From Petrosia ficiformis (Eukaryota; Porifera; Demospongiae; Haplosclerida; Petrosiidae): a stretch of DNA of 64,000 nucleotides. The translations under genes were made by a program, and so were the position numbers. A model generated the notes under the pieces. It made no database searches and had not been told where the DNA came from. It worked only from the letters and a program-made list of their open reading frames with translations. The stretch covers positions 4,942,010-5,006,009 of the forward strand of contig OX345647.1 in assembly GCA_947044365.1 (NCBI GenBank). The letters run 5' to 3'. Of this stretch, positions 14,001 through 24,464 are shown one piece after another; positions within the stretch are counted from its first letter, which is position 1; every line of letters begins with the position of its first letter.

Positions 14001-17000
14001 CCCCCCAAAACAATACATGAATACGCTACCTCTACCCCCAGGGGTATTGAAACATTGAGCTGACTACTAGACTATTTTTGACATATTTTCACCACTCTTG
14101 TCCTGCTCCCCATATACTTTGTGTACAGCTCAGTTACAATTTAATGTTCCGCATGCATGGCTGTTTCCACAAGAGGGAAGAACTCATGAATATACAAATT
14201 TATGTACATTCAAAGTACAATGTACTTTACTCACAATGTACACTGTAGTCAATGGAAGTACAGGGATAGTATGTAAACCTAATAATGTCAGATACTATAC
14301 TTCATCTACCCCACCAGTTCCCATACAAACAATACATTATTAATATTATATATAGAAACTCCACCCACCTCATTAAGAGGAAAGAACCCTATGGGCGAAG
14401 GGTAATATGAATAATCTAGTTCATATTGTAAAGAAGATCTCTTTGCTTCAGCTTCTTGTTTGTGTTTCTCTTCAGCTTCCTGAAGTCTTTTGTTTCGTTC
14501 TTCTAACTCTTTCTCTGCTCTTTTTAATTCCTCTTCTTTCTCTAAGAGATGACGTTGATAATGCTCTCTACGGAGTTCAAACCTTTCCTTCCATCTGAAG
14601 AGGAAGTGGAAACACTAGATTACAACATGACTATTTAAATCACTGATCAACAAGATTATAATTATTACATCAATATATATATATCAATAATAAGTCACCA
14701 TACAGTACAGTAATTACTCACTAGTTACATATTCAAACTACAGTAGTTCAATAGTAGTTTTAACAGTAATTACTGTACATGTCAATTGAACACCACAGTA
14801 GTGAGACAGTAATTACTATACTATACTGACAATAGAACTAAGGTAATTACTGTTACTGTATGGCGACTTTTTATTGACATATACTATACATGTACTGTAC
14901 ATGATGTACATGTACATCATATCAATATGAACTGACCAATAAGATCTGTTAAAATTATGACATCATTATAAATTGACCAATCAATATTATTTATGACATC
15001 ATTACAAGCTGACCAACAAGATTTTATTACATCACATAATATTCATTGACCAATCAAAATTCACCCAACTCCAGAATAAATTGTTTTAGACTCACCTTCT
15101 CTTTTCTTCCTCATGACGTTGTCTATATGATTGTCTCTCGAATCTTCTTGCAAAATCCGGATACAAGGACTGCAATGCTGGAGAGGAAGACGAGGTTAGA
15201 CTTGTTGTAGCACTGGTACTGCCATGATCATCTTCTGATTCTGAAGTCGTTGTGTGTTGACTGCTCTCAACTGGAACATCTGGTGTTACTGTATCTATGG
15301 AACATTGAATAGATACATACATGAGGAGGGTTTAATCTAGACATATGTCCTTGAGGGGGCAAAATTAATAATTGTAGAAATTTGGGAGGTAGGGGGGGGG
15401 GGGGGGTGCATGTTTGGCACAGGCAGGAGAGGGATGTAGCAGTGTACTGTGCAGTTGATATATCAGAGATATTAATTTTATTGTGCTCTTTTTTGCAACC
15501 CTATTATGTAGTACTGTATGATTTAATAGAATTTAATGAGAATTTAATGATATCTTTGGTAATGGTGTCATATGCTTGGGGGGGGGGGGGGCATTTGCCC
15601 CCTGCACCGCCCCTGGATTAAATCCTGATGAGCGTTATTGAGTTAGTATAGTGATCAATGGATTGTAAAGTAATAAAGAATATAATACATATAATTAACA
15701 TACCAGTTGTAGTAGTATCGGAAACCTCTTCATCTTGGTCATTCTTTGTCTCCCTTAACCGACATACTATGATTTTTACATCCTTCGGAGCTGACTGGAC
15801 CAATCGGATTGCTTCTTCATGGGTTACCCCTAGCAACGGTTTTCCATTAACTTCCAGTAGTTCATCACCAACTTTTAACACTTGATTATTATCACTTGGT
15901 CCTCCATCACGAATTGATTTAATCACATGACGTATGCTACCTACATGGGCATTAAATAGAGAATGATCACATGACATATGCTACTTGGCATTAATTGGAG
16001 TTACAACTCTGAATGTTTGCAGCAAACAATGTTAGCAAAGAATTACATGTATAAATAATGGTGGGGTGATACTACATGTACATGCCAAAATACTTAATTC
16101 ATTGATACATCATACAAATACTTCAATTCTTGGTATTCAATATCGATACTACTATAGTGAAACCCCTCTACTGAGGACACCCTGAAATAAGGACACCCCT
16201 GTATTAAGGACACTTACAAATGTCCCAAACTGTGCTTTATAATCTAAATTCGCCAATTCAATAGTCAATACTGATTCCCAAACTGCTTAGTATTGAAAAT
16301 AAAGCTATCACTATACATGTATAAGACTGACGGGTAAAACGTTTCTCTTGTTATCATATGAAAATATTTATAGTACCTCTCTGAGGCTGTCCTGTGTCAT
16401 CACATACAACAATACTCTCCATTTTGAAACCCAAACCAACACTGGAATCAGTCCTCGTAATAGAAGCAGCCTGTATTAAACACAAATATTGTTATACTAC
16501 ATACATGTACATGTACATGTAAGTATACATGTAGTACATGACATGTACATGTAAGTATACATGTAATACATATACATGTACATGTACATGTACACGTATA
16601 TTGAATCAGAAATATAAGTACATATGTACATGTATACATGTATGTACATGTACATGTACATGCAAGTATACAAGTACAAGTTATTTAATACAAACTTCTT
16701 TGAAATTTAAAATCAAATTGGTTACCTTCAGAGTTTTATTCAGTGGTATTACTCCTCCCCATTTGTTTCTGATATAATCATCCACATCTCCATGACGACC
16801 ATTACCTACATCACCTTCTTCTTGTCCAGTTTTATCAGATTTCCGTAAGACCTCCATACCTTCTTCAGTGTGAATGACTCCACCATCTAAATCCTTTTTT
16901 TGATCGTCTCTATTAGTCAGCAGATTTTTCTGTCTAACAATTCTTCTTTTCTTTCGTCTCAATACAAGAGATACTTTATTTCCGCCATTTCGAAGTATAT

Positions 17001-20000
17001 TAGCAGCAGCCATATTGGATATATTTTTCAGTGATTGTCCATTAACACTTGTAATACGATCTTTAACATACACATTACCACTAAGACCAGCTGGTCCAGT
17101 GGGATTAACAGATCTTATGTATATTCCCTTATCCTCTGCAAAGAATAAAGACATACATGTACATGTACATGCATATAAGCATTGTTTATACAGGTACAGT
17201 ATATGTCAATAAAATGTCACCATATAATACAGTAATTACTCAGTAGTTTCATATTCAAACTACAGTAGTTCAATAGTAGTTACCCTCGCCATGAAGCATA
17301 GGCAGAAGGGTATTATAATCATATTGTGTGTCTGTGTGTGTGTGTGTGTCTGTCTGTTCGCAAAAAAATGGGCAAACTACAAACATCGATGGCTCAAACG
17401 AGCTACTGGAAGACTTGATTTTAACAGTAATTACTGTACATGTAGTGAGACTAAGACCAGCTGGTCCAGTGGGATTAATATCCCAATTACTGTTAAAATC
17501 AAGTCTTCCAGTAGCTCGTTTGAGTCTGTGGGATTTACAATAAAGTCATTCTAGTTTCTGCTAAAGGTACATGTATATCCTAACTCTCTTGGACTGTAAA
17601 ACATACATCAGAACCCCTATGATACCTAGTAGGACTGGTAAGTTAAAGATATTAGATCATGTACATGTACATGTATATACATGTACGTGTACATGTACAT
17701 ATATGTATGTACATGTACGTACATGTACATGTATCACGAATTGTTGTATGTACCTCCTTTCTCGTCATTGACAAGTGCATTAATAGTGATGCCTAGACCA
17801 CCTCCACCAACAGGTTTAACAAGTTCTACTTCATGATCTTCATTATCTGATGAAGACTATGAACGGAGAGATGAAATTAATTTATAGATAGGTAGATGAA
17901 TGGATGGATGGATAGATGAATGGATAGACAGATGGTTGGATAGATACATGTAAATGAATGGACGATAATGGACAGATGGATGAATGGATGGATGGATAGA
18001 TGAATGAATAGACAGATGGATGGATGTACATGTAAGTGAATGGACAATAATGCACAGACGGATGAATGGATGGATGCATGTATCAAAGGACTATCTTAAG
18101 TTAAGGATGGATGGATGGATGGATGGATGGATGGATGGATGGATGCATGCATGCATGCATGCATGCATGCATGGAAGGAATGATGGATGGAAGGACAAAT
18201 GAATGGATCAATGGATGGGTGACTGAAGGAGAAATGTTTACATCAATATCTGAGGCACTGTCTTCTTCCTTTTCATCAGACAATGGTGAAGGAACTCTTG
18301 CTATAACAAGTTTAAGAGGTTGTCCTTTTCGACTAATATCTTGTAAGCGATCCACTATAGCAGAGTGAGGTACACCGAGAATTGTTTCATTATTAATAGC
18401 AACTAACTGATCTCCTTGAGTCAATCTCCCATCCTAAAAGAATTGGAAAGATAAACCAGTTGAAGGAATTATTAGCAGTCACTACATGTAACTTTCAACT
18501 GATGTTTTTCACAAAGGATGGCACCATGGTGTTACCCCATACTCTAGTCTTGCTCCCCTATCCTTTACATTATGCTGAAAACTAAAAATGGTTGAACATT
18601 GTGGACTAAATGGTAAGGTATTGATGTCATCTTCCACTCTTCATAATTATAAATTTCTTTCAATACCACAAAATAGTACCAAAACCACAACCCGCCCACT
18701 TTTTATAGTAACAAACAGTATACAACCCTTAATGTGTGATGTGTGATCTAATGTAATAACTGAGCACTTAGTGTTGGGCTAGGTCCATCAGAGACACAAG
18801 TCTGATGAACACCTTAAGGTATATATATATGTACATGTACGTGTACATGTACATGTTTGTATACATGTATGTACAGGTATAATAATGGTATATGTATATG
18901 TACATATATGTACAGGTATATGTACCTGTATGTATACATGTACATGTACGTATACATGTATGTACAGGTACATGTATATGTACATGTACATACATGTGTA
19001 TATGTACAAATACATGTATATGTACAAGTATTAATTACATGTGCAAACATGCAGTTACAAGTTAGTCTATTTTACAGTACATGCACATGCACATGTACAA
19101 GTACAGACATTCATGTACACTTATAGTACATGCAAATATACACTATACATTATGTACATGTATTAATTAGATTAAGTACAAATATTAAGTTAGTCTATAT
19201 ACAGGCATGACATAATGACATACATGTACATGTAGATGTATTAATTAGATTAAGTACAAACATGCCGTTCCAAGTTAGTCTATAACTCTATTATACAGTA
19301 CATGACAGAGTACATGTAGATTGATCATTGAAATACATGTATACATGTACACATTGACAGTAATGTACAGTACATGACATACATGTACATGTACACATAT
19401 ACATGTAGTACATGTACACATTGATAGTAATGTACAGTATTTGATAATTTGACATACATGTAATGTATACATTGACAGTACATGATATGGCGCAAATGCA
19501 TGCACAGTAATTGTACAGTACATGTACTTGTACAGTACATGACATATATGTGTACATGTACTCAATCTACTCATATACATGTAGTACATGTACACATTGA
19601 TAGTAATGTACAGTATTTGACATACATATAACATGTATACATTGCCAGTACATGATATGGCACAAGTACATGTACAACTTCTACAGTACATGTACAGTAC
19701 TACCAACCTTTTCAGCTGTACTTCCTGCCTGTATTAAATGTACTTGGGTAACACCACTGTTATTAGCAGTAATGACAGAAAATCCAAAACCTTGTCCTTC
19801 ATTTGGTAACTCTATCATAGCTAATTTCTGTCTTTGATGAGTTTGTGATAATCTTGATTGAGAGGGTGAAGGGAGGGGTGACATTAGAGGTGAAGATGAA
19901 ATTGGAGGAGGAGAAGGACGAGGTTTAGAAAACTGATCTGGAGATATGATTGACCGAGGAGGGGAGAGTTCCTAAAACAATACAAAAAAAGAATTTCAGT

Positions 20001-22027
20001 AATTTAGACTTGAATTACTGATTACCAGTTAGTAAACAACAAAAGCTACAAACATATAAGCACAGTATAATTATATCAATGAAAGTCACCCTACTGTAAC
20101 AGTAATTACATGTACCTTGTCAGTATAGTATAGTAATTACTTTATCACTACTGTGTTGTTGTTCAATTGACATGTACAGTAAAACTACTACTGCAGTGCG
20201 AATATGAAACTACTGAGTAATTACTGTACTGTATGATGACTTTTCATTCAGTTTGGTTTCAAATTACCGGAATATATATATATATATACATGTATATATA
20301 TATACCAGTATTTTGTACACGTACATACATGTATCGTATACACAAATAGAGAGTTAGATACATCGTTAAATTGCTATAGATTTTATAATGTTAATCTTAT
20401 ACATAATATAACTATAATTATATAAATGTATATATGACAACCTTCATTTGAGGAGAGACAGAAGGGTTTTTTGTGAGTGGAACAGGTGATAATTCGTGTG
20501 ATCTTGATGTCGGAGATTGAATGGGAGGTATTGCATTTGGAGAAGGACTCTTAACCATACTCTCTTCACTTCCACCTCCTTCTCCTCGAAGCACAATAAT
20601 TTCAACACTCCCTTTTGCTTGTTGGAGAAGAGCGACTGCTGTGGGTAACCCGATCCCAGCAAGTTTTTGTCCGTTTATACTTACAAGATGATCACCCTTT
20701 TTAAGTCTACCGTCCTTTTCTGCCACTCCCCCAGGTTGTAGGTCTTGTACAAAAATACTTAATTCTCCTTTCTTGGAGTGTTTCCGCTTATTTATACTGA
20801 ATCCGAGACCTTGATTTCCTTTATGAAGTCGAATAATAAGGCTTTGACCACGAGATTGGCCTGTAGGGAGATTCTGGGTAGCCAACCCTGCTGTGACAGG
20901 TCCCCCAGGATAATAGGGAGGTAATTGTCCCTTTGATACAGGAGGGGAGAAGGAGATTGGAGGTGTGTTTTTAATGGATGAAATTTCAGTATCATCATGA
21001 ATTCTGTTTTGTGGTTGTACATTCTGTTGAGAATTCAGTGCTTCATTATACGAAGGCAAAGGTGGGCGTGTCTGATCAGTCGGAGAGGTTGGTAATACAG
21101 ACAGATCTACAGGACTTCCCTCTTTGCTGCTAATATTGTCAATCCTTATATCTTCAGATATAGTTTCTTTCTGGTAACCACGGTAATCAGAGCCATTACT
21201 GTTTTTATGACTTAAGTCCACATCCCTGGAATAAGGAGTAGAGGTCCTTTCAATAGAACTATCAGATAGAAGGCTGTTCCTTTGGTCTCCGATATCAGAT
21301 GGGGAGGTACTGGTATTTCGAGATGGTAACTCCACTTTACCAGTGTACGGACTAATATAAATATGATCAATACTTGGATATTGGTTAAATGATTGAGTAG
21401 ATATTTGTTTACTGGGTGGTCCCTTTTTATCAGATAAGTTGTGAGGTCCTACATTTTGATGTTTAGGGCTGAGGCTCTGAGAAGTGTGGTTGTTAGTTTT
21501 TTGCATCATTGCAAAGTCTTCATTGTTTTGAAAATGATCTCCATTGATCTGACGTTGATAGTTAGTTTCACGAGGAGGAGATGAAAATGAATTTGACTTA
21601 GAATTTTCTTTTGATCGTAGGGCAGCCTCAACACTTTGCAGTAAAGGAGAGTCCACAGAGCTTGTACTATTAATAGCCAAAGCGTTCTGTTTATTTACAG
21701 ATCTTTGTATATTTGGAGTATTAGAAGGTGAAGATCGTGGAGTGACTGCAAGTTTTAGAGCACGTAATGAGGCTGTCCGAGCTAGATGCCTCTTTCTCTG
21801 ACTTCGAGGAGACAGGTGGACATCGTTTTCTTGATTCTCAAAAGTCGACGTCATTTCTTGTATCAGAGCCACACCCACCTCAGAAGTGTTGTTACTAAGG
21901 TATTCACTCATTAGAGGACTTTCAAGAACTTCCACAAGGTAGGAAAGATCCTCATCGTGCTCAACATCTCCCTGAGTATGAAGTCTATCTCGATACTGTC
22001 CTAAGAGAGTAATGAGTCTATCAGTAT
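327..22027 (-). CDS. PATJ: PATJ/MUPP1-like multi-PDZ scaffold protein (28 exons; L27 plus nine PDZ domains)
   Basis: Large cell-polarity scaffold. In other animals PATJ and MUPP1 bind PALS1 through the N-terminal L27 domain and gather junction proteins by their PDZ domains in the Crumbs complex under the plasma membrane. Exons in transcript order: 22027-20442, 19971-19708, 18433-18242, 17856-17754, 17135-16726, 16470-16377, 15940-15704, 15294-15096, 14594-14369, 13915-13733, 13235-13065, 12664-12461, 11899-11558, 9969-9678, 8367-8142, 7905-7861, 7757-7672, 7386-6443, 5724-5578, 4903-4792, 4471-4353, 3537-3446, 3278-3149, 3009-2914, 2632-2531, 2376-2302, 2162-1986, 545-327 (stop TAG at 329-327). 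Every junction is GT/AG and phase-compatible, giving 7,073 nt or about 2,357 codons. That is somewhat longer than vertebrate MUPP1 (about 2,070 aa). The first exon starts mid-codon, so a start exon is missing upstream. PATJ versus MUPP1 is not decided: an invertebrate may hold the single ancestral gene. Confidence 0.88.
582..1342. repeat. MITE-A array and full-length copy
   Basis: About seven copies of a 68-75 bp unit with core GTGTATAGTTTAATGTCAT, one of them inverted at 838-905, are followed by a fuller element at 1,086-1,342. The fuller element is bounded by GTTCACGTTCATGATGACCT and a degraded complement ending GTGAACATGAAC. Related copies lie at about 10,536-10,778, 42,546-42,848, 52,071-52,320 and 63,676-63,910. 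It is a short non-coding terminal-inverted-repeat family. The AT-rich remainder of this intron (1,343-1,985) also shows degenerate internal repetition. Confidence 0.8.
1986..3278 (-). CDS. PATJ: PATJ-like exons 23-27: proline linker and PDZ9
   Basis: Exons 3278-3149, 3009-2914, 2632-2531, 2376-2302 and 2162-1986. A Pro/Gln/Thr-rich linker precedes PDZ9: [82 protein letters not shown] basic tail follows ([19 protein letters not shown]). PDZ9 is split over five small exons, unlike PDZ1, which sits in one. The introns hold purine-rich simple sequence at 2,400-2,500 and 3,015-3,110. Confidence 0.85.
3446..4903 (-). CDS. PATJ: PATJ-like exons 20-22: PDZ8
   Basis: Exons 4903-4792, 4471-4353 and 3537-3446. 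PDZ8: [64 protein letters not shown]. Junction phases are 1 and 0. The intron at 3,538-4,352 carries a 220-bp inverted-repeat element at about 4,030-4,252. Confidence 0.87.
4030..4252. repeat. MITE-C copy (TTTTTGATAAG ends)
   Basis: About 220 bp with inverted ends TTTTTGATAAG...CTTATCAAAAA and interior phrases GGGCCAAATTGGCTCA and GTGCAGTGCCAAATAAGAAG. Other copies: 26,211-26,430 (reverse), 40,816-41,030, and a copy split by another element at 37,540-38,065. It has no coding capacity. Confidence 0.82.
4500..4770. repeat. CATC-rich tandem repeat
   Basis: Imperfect tandem repeats of ATCCATCAGTCT-like units in the intron before PATJ-like exon 20. The apparent open frame here is only a consequence of the repeat. 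Confidence 0.85.
4912..5560. repeat. (TACA)n microsatellite
   Basis: About 650 bp of TACATACA/TACATGTACA simple sequence between PATJ-like exons 19 and 20. It is open in several frames on both strands for that reason only. Confidence 0.95.
5578..7386 (-). CDS. PATJ: PATJ-like exons 18-19: Pro/Gln/Tyr-rich linker and PDZ7
   Basis: Exon 18 (7386-6443, 944 nt) encodes about 230 residues rich in Pro, Gln, Tyr, His and Gly, followed by the first two thirds of PDZ7: [45 protein letters not shown]. Exon 19 (5724-5578) completes it with [30 protein letters not shown]. Both splice sites are strong. The linker looks disordered. Confidence 0.87.
6028..6352. repeat. MITE-B copy with duplicated flank
   Basis: The MITE-B element at about 6,137-6,352 has ends ATCAATAAAAGTCACCATA and TATGGTGACTTTTTATTGAC and a subterminal GTAATTAC. 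The flank from 6,028 is shared nearly base for base with 11,957-12,068, so the whole block of about 300 bp is duplicated between two introns of the same gene. Further MITE-B copies: 12,069-12,265, 14,681-14,882, 17,205-17,290 (partial), 20,072-20,256, 34,125-34,192 (short) and 42,478-43,055 (interrupted). Confidence 0.85.
7430..7660. repeat. (GAGACA)n purine-rich microsatellite
   Basis: GAGA/GACA simple sequence in the short intron between PATJ-like exons 17 and 18. On the minus strand it is open in frame with both exons (Ser/Leu/Val/Cys repeat), so an unspliced form would not meet a stop. Confidence 0.9.
7672..9969 (-). CDS. PATJ: PATJ-like exons 14-17: divergent PDZ6
   Basis: Exons 9969-9678, 8367-8142, 7905-7861 and 7757-7672. 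The C-terminal half of PDZ6 is clear: [38 protein letters not shown], then the last helix and strand over two small exons ([20 protein letters not shown]). The N-terminal half ([11 protein letters not shown], then [13 protein letters not shown]) lacks a normal GLGF loop, so the splice to exon 15 (CTAG|gtattg to TTAG|TG) is the weakest of this block, though phase-consistent. An in-frame ATG at 8380 could be an alternative start. The donor of exon 17 (gtctgt) is also weak. Confidence 0.66.
7910..8060. repeat. (TACA)n microsatellite
   Basis: Short ACATAC/TACATG tract in the intron between PATJ-like exons 15 and 16. Confidence 0.85.
8740..9000. repeat. (TATG)n microsatellite
   Basis: About 260 bp of nearly pure TATG tetranucleotide repeat in the 1.3-kb intron between PATJ-like exons 14 and 15. 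The rest of that intron (9,000-9,677) has no recognisable feature. Confidence 0.97.
10536..10778. repeat. MITE-A copy, rearranged
   Basis: Contains the MITE-A core in both orientations (GTGTATAGTTTAATGTCAT near 10,560 and its complement near 10,700) and ends with GAGGTCATCGTGAATGTGAAC. It is an internally inverted member of the family. Flanking 10,100-10,500 shows no convincing exon. Confidence 0.75.
10960..11512. repeat. Minisatellite, about 37-bp unit containing ACTATAAATAGT
   Basis: About 15 tandem units, each with the near-palindrome ACTATAAATAGT followed by a variable GTGACTGGGTTGTG-type stretch and GTTTTGTT. Units vary at the positions after the palindrome. Single degenerate, reversed units occur at about 18,665-18,715 and 52,985-53,045. 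Confidence 0.92.
11558..11899 (-). CDS. PATJ: PATJ-like exon 13: disordered linker with PPPPY motif
   Basis: A single 342-nt exon, phase 0 at both ends, acceptor TGTGTGTAG and donor CAG|gtaata. The protein is hydrophilic, rich in Lys, Asp, Ser and Arg. It contains [13 protein letters not shown], a PPxY motif that in other proteins binds WW domains such as those of YAP or NEDD4-family ligases. A role here is inference. No folded domain is seen. Confidence 0.75.
11957..12265. repeat. MITE-B copy with duplicated flank (second copy)
   Basis: Nearly identical to 6,028-6,352, including the non-element flank with the ACATGTACAATGTACATG stretch. It sits in the intron between PATJ-like exons 12 and 13. 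Confidence 0.85.
12461..13915 (-). CDS. PATJ: PATJ-like exons 10-12: PDZ5 and acidic tail
   Basis: Exons 13915-13733, 13235-13065 and 12664-12461, all phase 0. PDZ5 runs [11 protein letters not shown], then [34 protein letters not shown], and ends in exon 12 with [10 protein letters not shown]. After it lies an acidic Asp/Glu/Lys tract ([14 protein letters not shown]). The introns hold ACATGT repeats and, at about 14,060-14,340, a dispersed repeat also seen near 50.5 and 51.1 kb. Confidence 0.85.
14369..15294 (-). CDS. PATJ: PATJ-like exons 8-9: linker with charged coiled coil
   Basis: Exons 15294-15096 and 14594-14369. The first is Ser/Thr-rich and ends in [18 protein letters not shown]. 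The second continues as a strongly charged Glu/Lys/Arg helix with heptad-like spacing ([20 protein letters not shown], then [20 protein letters not shown]) and ends in a short Tyr/Pro segment before PDZ5. Splicing is phase 2 (AG|A). A coiled coil of about 80 residues between PDZ domains is not a standard part of PATJ or MUPP1 as I know them. The 501-bp intron holds one MITE-like copy at about 14,681-14,882. Confidence 0.78.
15704..16470 (-). CDS. PATJ: PATJ-like exons 6-7: PDZ4
   Basis: Exons 16470-16377 and 15940-15704. PDZ4 starts [17 protein letters not shown] and, after a 436-bp intron, continues [49 protein letters not shown]. The boundary GG|gtacta to TAG|GT is phase 1. The intron carries one copy of a dispersed element (about 16,150-16,262) that recurs at about 49,496-49,636. 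Confidence 0.87.
16726..17856 (-). CDS. PATJ: PATJ-like exons 4-5: PDZ3
   Basis: Exons 17856-17754 and 17135-16726. PDZ3 begins with [18 protein letters not shown] and continues across the intron with [19 protein letters not shown], then [15 protein letters not shown]. The C-terminal part of exon 5 is a basic, disordered stretch ([11 protein letters not shown]) followed by acidic sequence. The intron contains a partial copy of exon 5 itself (17,450-17,480) and fragments of a dispersed short element. Confidence 0.86.
17089..17545. repeat. Intronic inverted repeat with a copied exon fragment
   Basis: Two arms, about 17,380-17,430 and 17,480-17,525, are complementary (AACGAGCTACTGGAAGACTT and its reverse complement). 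Between them, about 17,450-17,477, is a copy of the coding sequence CTAAGACCAGCTGGTCCAGT, found in PATJ-like exon 5 at about 17,089-17,108. A partial MITE-B copy lies at 17,205-17,290. Confidence 0.72.
17880..18215. repeat. (GATG)n / ATGGATGG tandem repeat
   Basis: Imperfect GGAT/GATG tetranucleotide tract with an ATGC stretch at about 18,143-18,170, in the intron between PATJ-like exons 3 and 4. Confidence 0.9.
18242..19971 (-). CDS. PATJ: PATJ-like exons 2-3: PDZ2
   Basis: Exons 19971-19708 and 18433-18242. The first has a Pro/Ser-rich lead, then the start of PDZ2 with loop QGFGFSV. The second continues [20 protein letters not shown] and ends in an acidic tail ([12 protein letters not shown]). 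The 1,274-bp intron between them is mostly ACATGT-type simple sequence (18,830-19,690). It also holds a piece at 18,665-18,715 resembling the reverse of the 37-bp minisatellite unit at 10,960-11,510. Confidence 0.85.
20072..20256. repeat. MITE-B copy
   Basis: Opens with ATCAATGAAAGTCACC, closes with GATGACTTTTCATT, and has the GTAATTAC subterminal words in reverse order relative to 6,137-6,352. It lies in the intron between PATJ-like exons 1 and 2. Confidence 0.82.
20442..22027 (-). CDS. PATJ: PATJ-like exon: L27 domain, long disordered linker, PDZ1
   Basis: This 1,586-nt exon opens (acceptor TCTCTACAG) in phase 1, directly into an L27-like helix pair: [19 protein letters not shown], then [17 protein letters not shown]. 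The pattern matches the PALS1-binding L27 of PATJ (LDRLKMKLQEKGD, then a helix ending in SPLF). A Ser/Asn/Pro-rich linker of about 330 residues follows. The exon closes with PDZ1, with carboxylate loop QGLGFSI and the core [18 protein letters not shown]. The downstream donor is AAG|gttgtc at 20441. The linker has no recognisable domain and is probably disordered. Confidence 0.88.
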
Positions 22028-23674
22028 CTGTAGAGAAGATTGAAGTATAAAATATCATGTAGATTGAGTTAGTACATCACTGTTTTTCCCAAAGAGTGGT
22101 GTCATGGCACTCTCTTGTCCTTTTGATTTTAATGTTATGCTGAAAAACACTGTTGTACAACATTGTTGACGAAACATAATGCACTACTGATGTGCTCCAC
22201 TTCCCTTAATATTTATCCTAAGGGAAACACTGCCAATTTACATGTACATGTAGAACTAATCCCAGCATGTGTACCAGACTTAGGGGTCAAATATAGCGTT
22301 TAGTTGTAAATACATTTTTAGAGAAAAATGTACAATATACATGTATTTGGAGACTGTAATTCTAAGTATTTGTATCCTCAACGTATTTCATACCAGCACA
22401 CATTCTTAAAATACTATAGTGACTACTTCAGTTCATTCTCTGAACTTAGCTTAGTTTTCGACTAAAGACTAAAGACTCTATAAGGAATCTTTGATGTACA
22501 TGTACATGTATTCTGATTAGTTACTATAATGAGTTACAGCTAAGCATGTTGTCAATCTGTGATGAAAATTTGAAGTATTTTAAATAATTTTTAAATTATT
22601 TGTGTTTACATGTATATCTGAAATTTGATTCAATGTCTGGTATGCACATGCACCTATAGTATAAAGTAGGCCATAGTATATAGACATGAGGGCACATACC
22701 TTTGTACATGTAAGATGTACATGCACATGTACCAATGGAGTAGGCCATAGTATATAGACATGAGGGCACATACTTTTGTACATTTAAGATGTACATGTAC
22801 ATACATGTACAATTATAGAATTGATGTACATGTACACAGAATTATAGATGTACATGTGTGGGTGTTTGTGTGTAATATACATGTAAGATGTACCAATAGA
22901 GTGGGACATAGTACATAGACATGGGGGCACATACATGTACATGTACATAATTATAGATGTGTGGGTGTTTGTGTATAATATAAGAGAGATGTACATGTAC
23001 ACGTATATCATGGACTCATGGTAGCTGTACATGTACATGTAGATGTTTATGTAAAAATTGAATTACACAGATGTACCAGTGCTTCCAGTGGTACAATGGT
23101 GCTACCCAACTCTTTAGTTTATCCTTAAAACACTGATTTACATCATCAATTGAACAAACGTCAAGTAACACTCATGTACTCCCCCACCCTTAATATTTAT
23201 CCAGAGAGAAACACTGGATGTACATATATGTGTGTTTGTGTCTATTATAAGATATTATGATGAATAGAGGAATAATGGAACATGAAATATAAACAATATC
23301 TATTTGGTTATATGATATAGATAATATAATAGCTATACATGTACATTCACATAGTAATTATACACACATAAAGTACATGTACATATATATGTATATACAT
23401 ACCTACATGTACATACATATACATGTACTTGTCACATATATGATGTACATACATGTACATGTACACATACATACATTGTACACATATTATGTTATTTAAA
23501 GATACTACACACTTGCATACATACCTACATATATACATACATACATGTACATACATACATACATACATACCTATATATATACATACACACAAATATACAT
23601 ACACTGTACATGCATACATACATGTACATGCATATATACATGTACATACATACATACATACATACATATATACA

Positions 23675-23708
<34 letters not shown>

Positions 23709-24426
23709 CATACATACGTACATATGTACATACATACATAATACATACTTACAATGTCTTACATATATACACATACATACACACACACACACACATACAC
23801 AAAAATTCTATTCTACATGTATAACAGACATACCACACATGCATTACAGGAAACAATTAAGAGAGTGAATAAACCATCAAATTCCATTGCTGACAATGAA
23901 CATACTGATATATTACATACAAACATACATACCCATTATAATCAGAAATAAGTGGGGTAAACAATTGACCTAACCCATATTAGATGACAATCTATACAAT
24001 AATAATATGTGCAAGCTGTCAATAGTTGCATGGTTGCTATGGATACCATTTAATATATTATAATAATATAATATATTATTATAATATATTAAACATACAT
24101 GTACATGTATACGTAATATATATTGTATACATGTGCATCTTTTTCGTCTTCATTGATGATAACTTGCTATTATTACTTCATTTATGTAATTACATGTACA
24201 TATCTGCATTTGAACATGTACACAGACAAACATACATTATTATACAATATGGATACGGTGGGTATAGACTATAGAGTTATAGAAAGGCTATCAAATATAC
24301 CAATGGTTTGTTACTATAATCATAAAATAAATAAATAAATATTAAGATATGTAAAGTGTGACAAGGAAAACAGATTTATTGCATATATACATAATTATAT
24401 ACATATATATATAATATAGATACATG

Positions 24427-24464
<38 letters not shown>

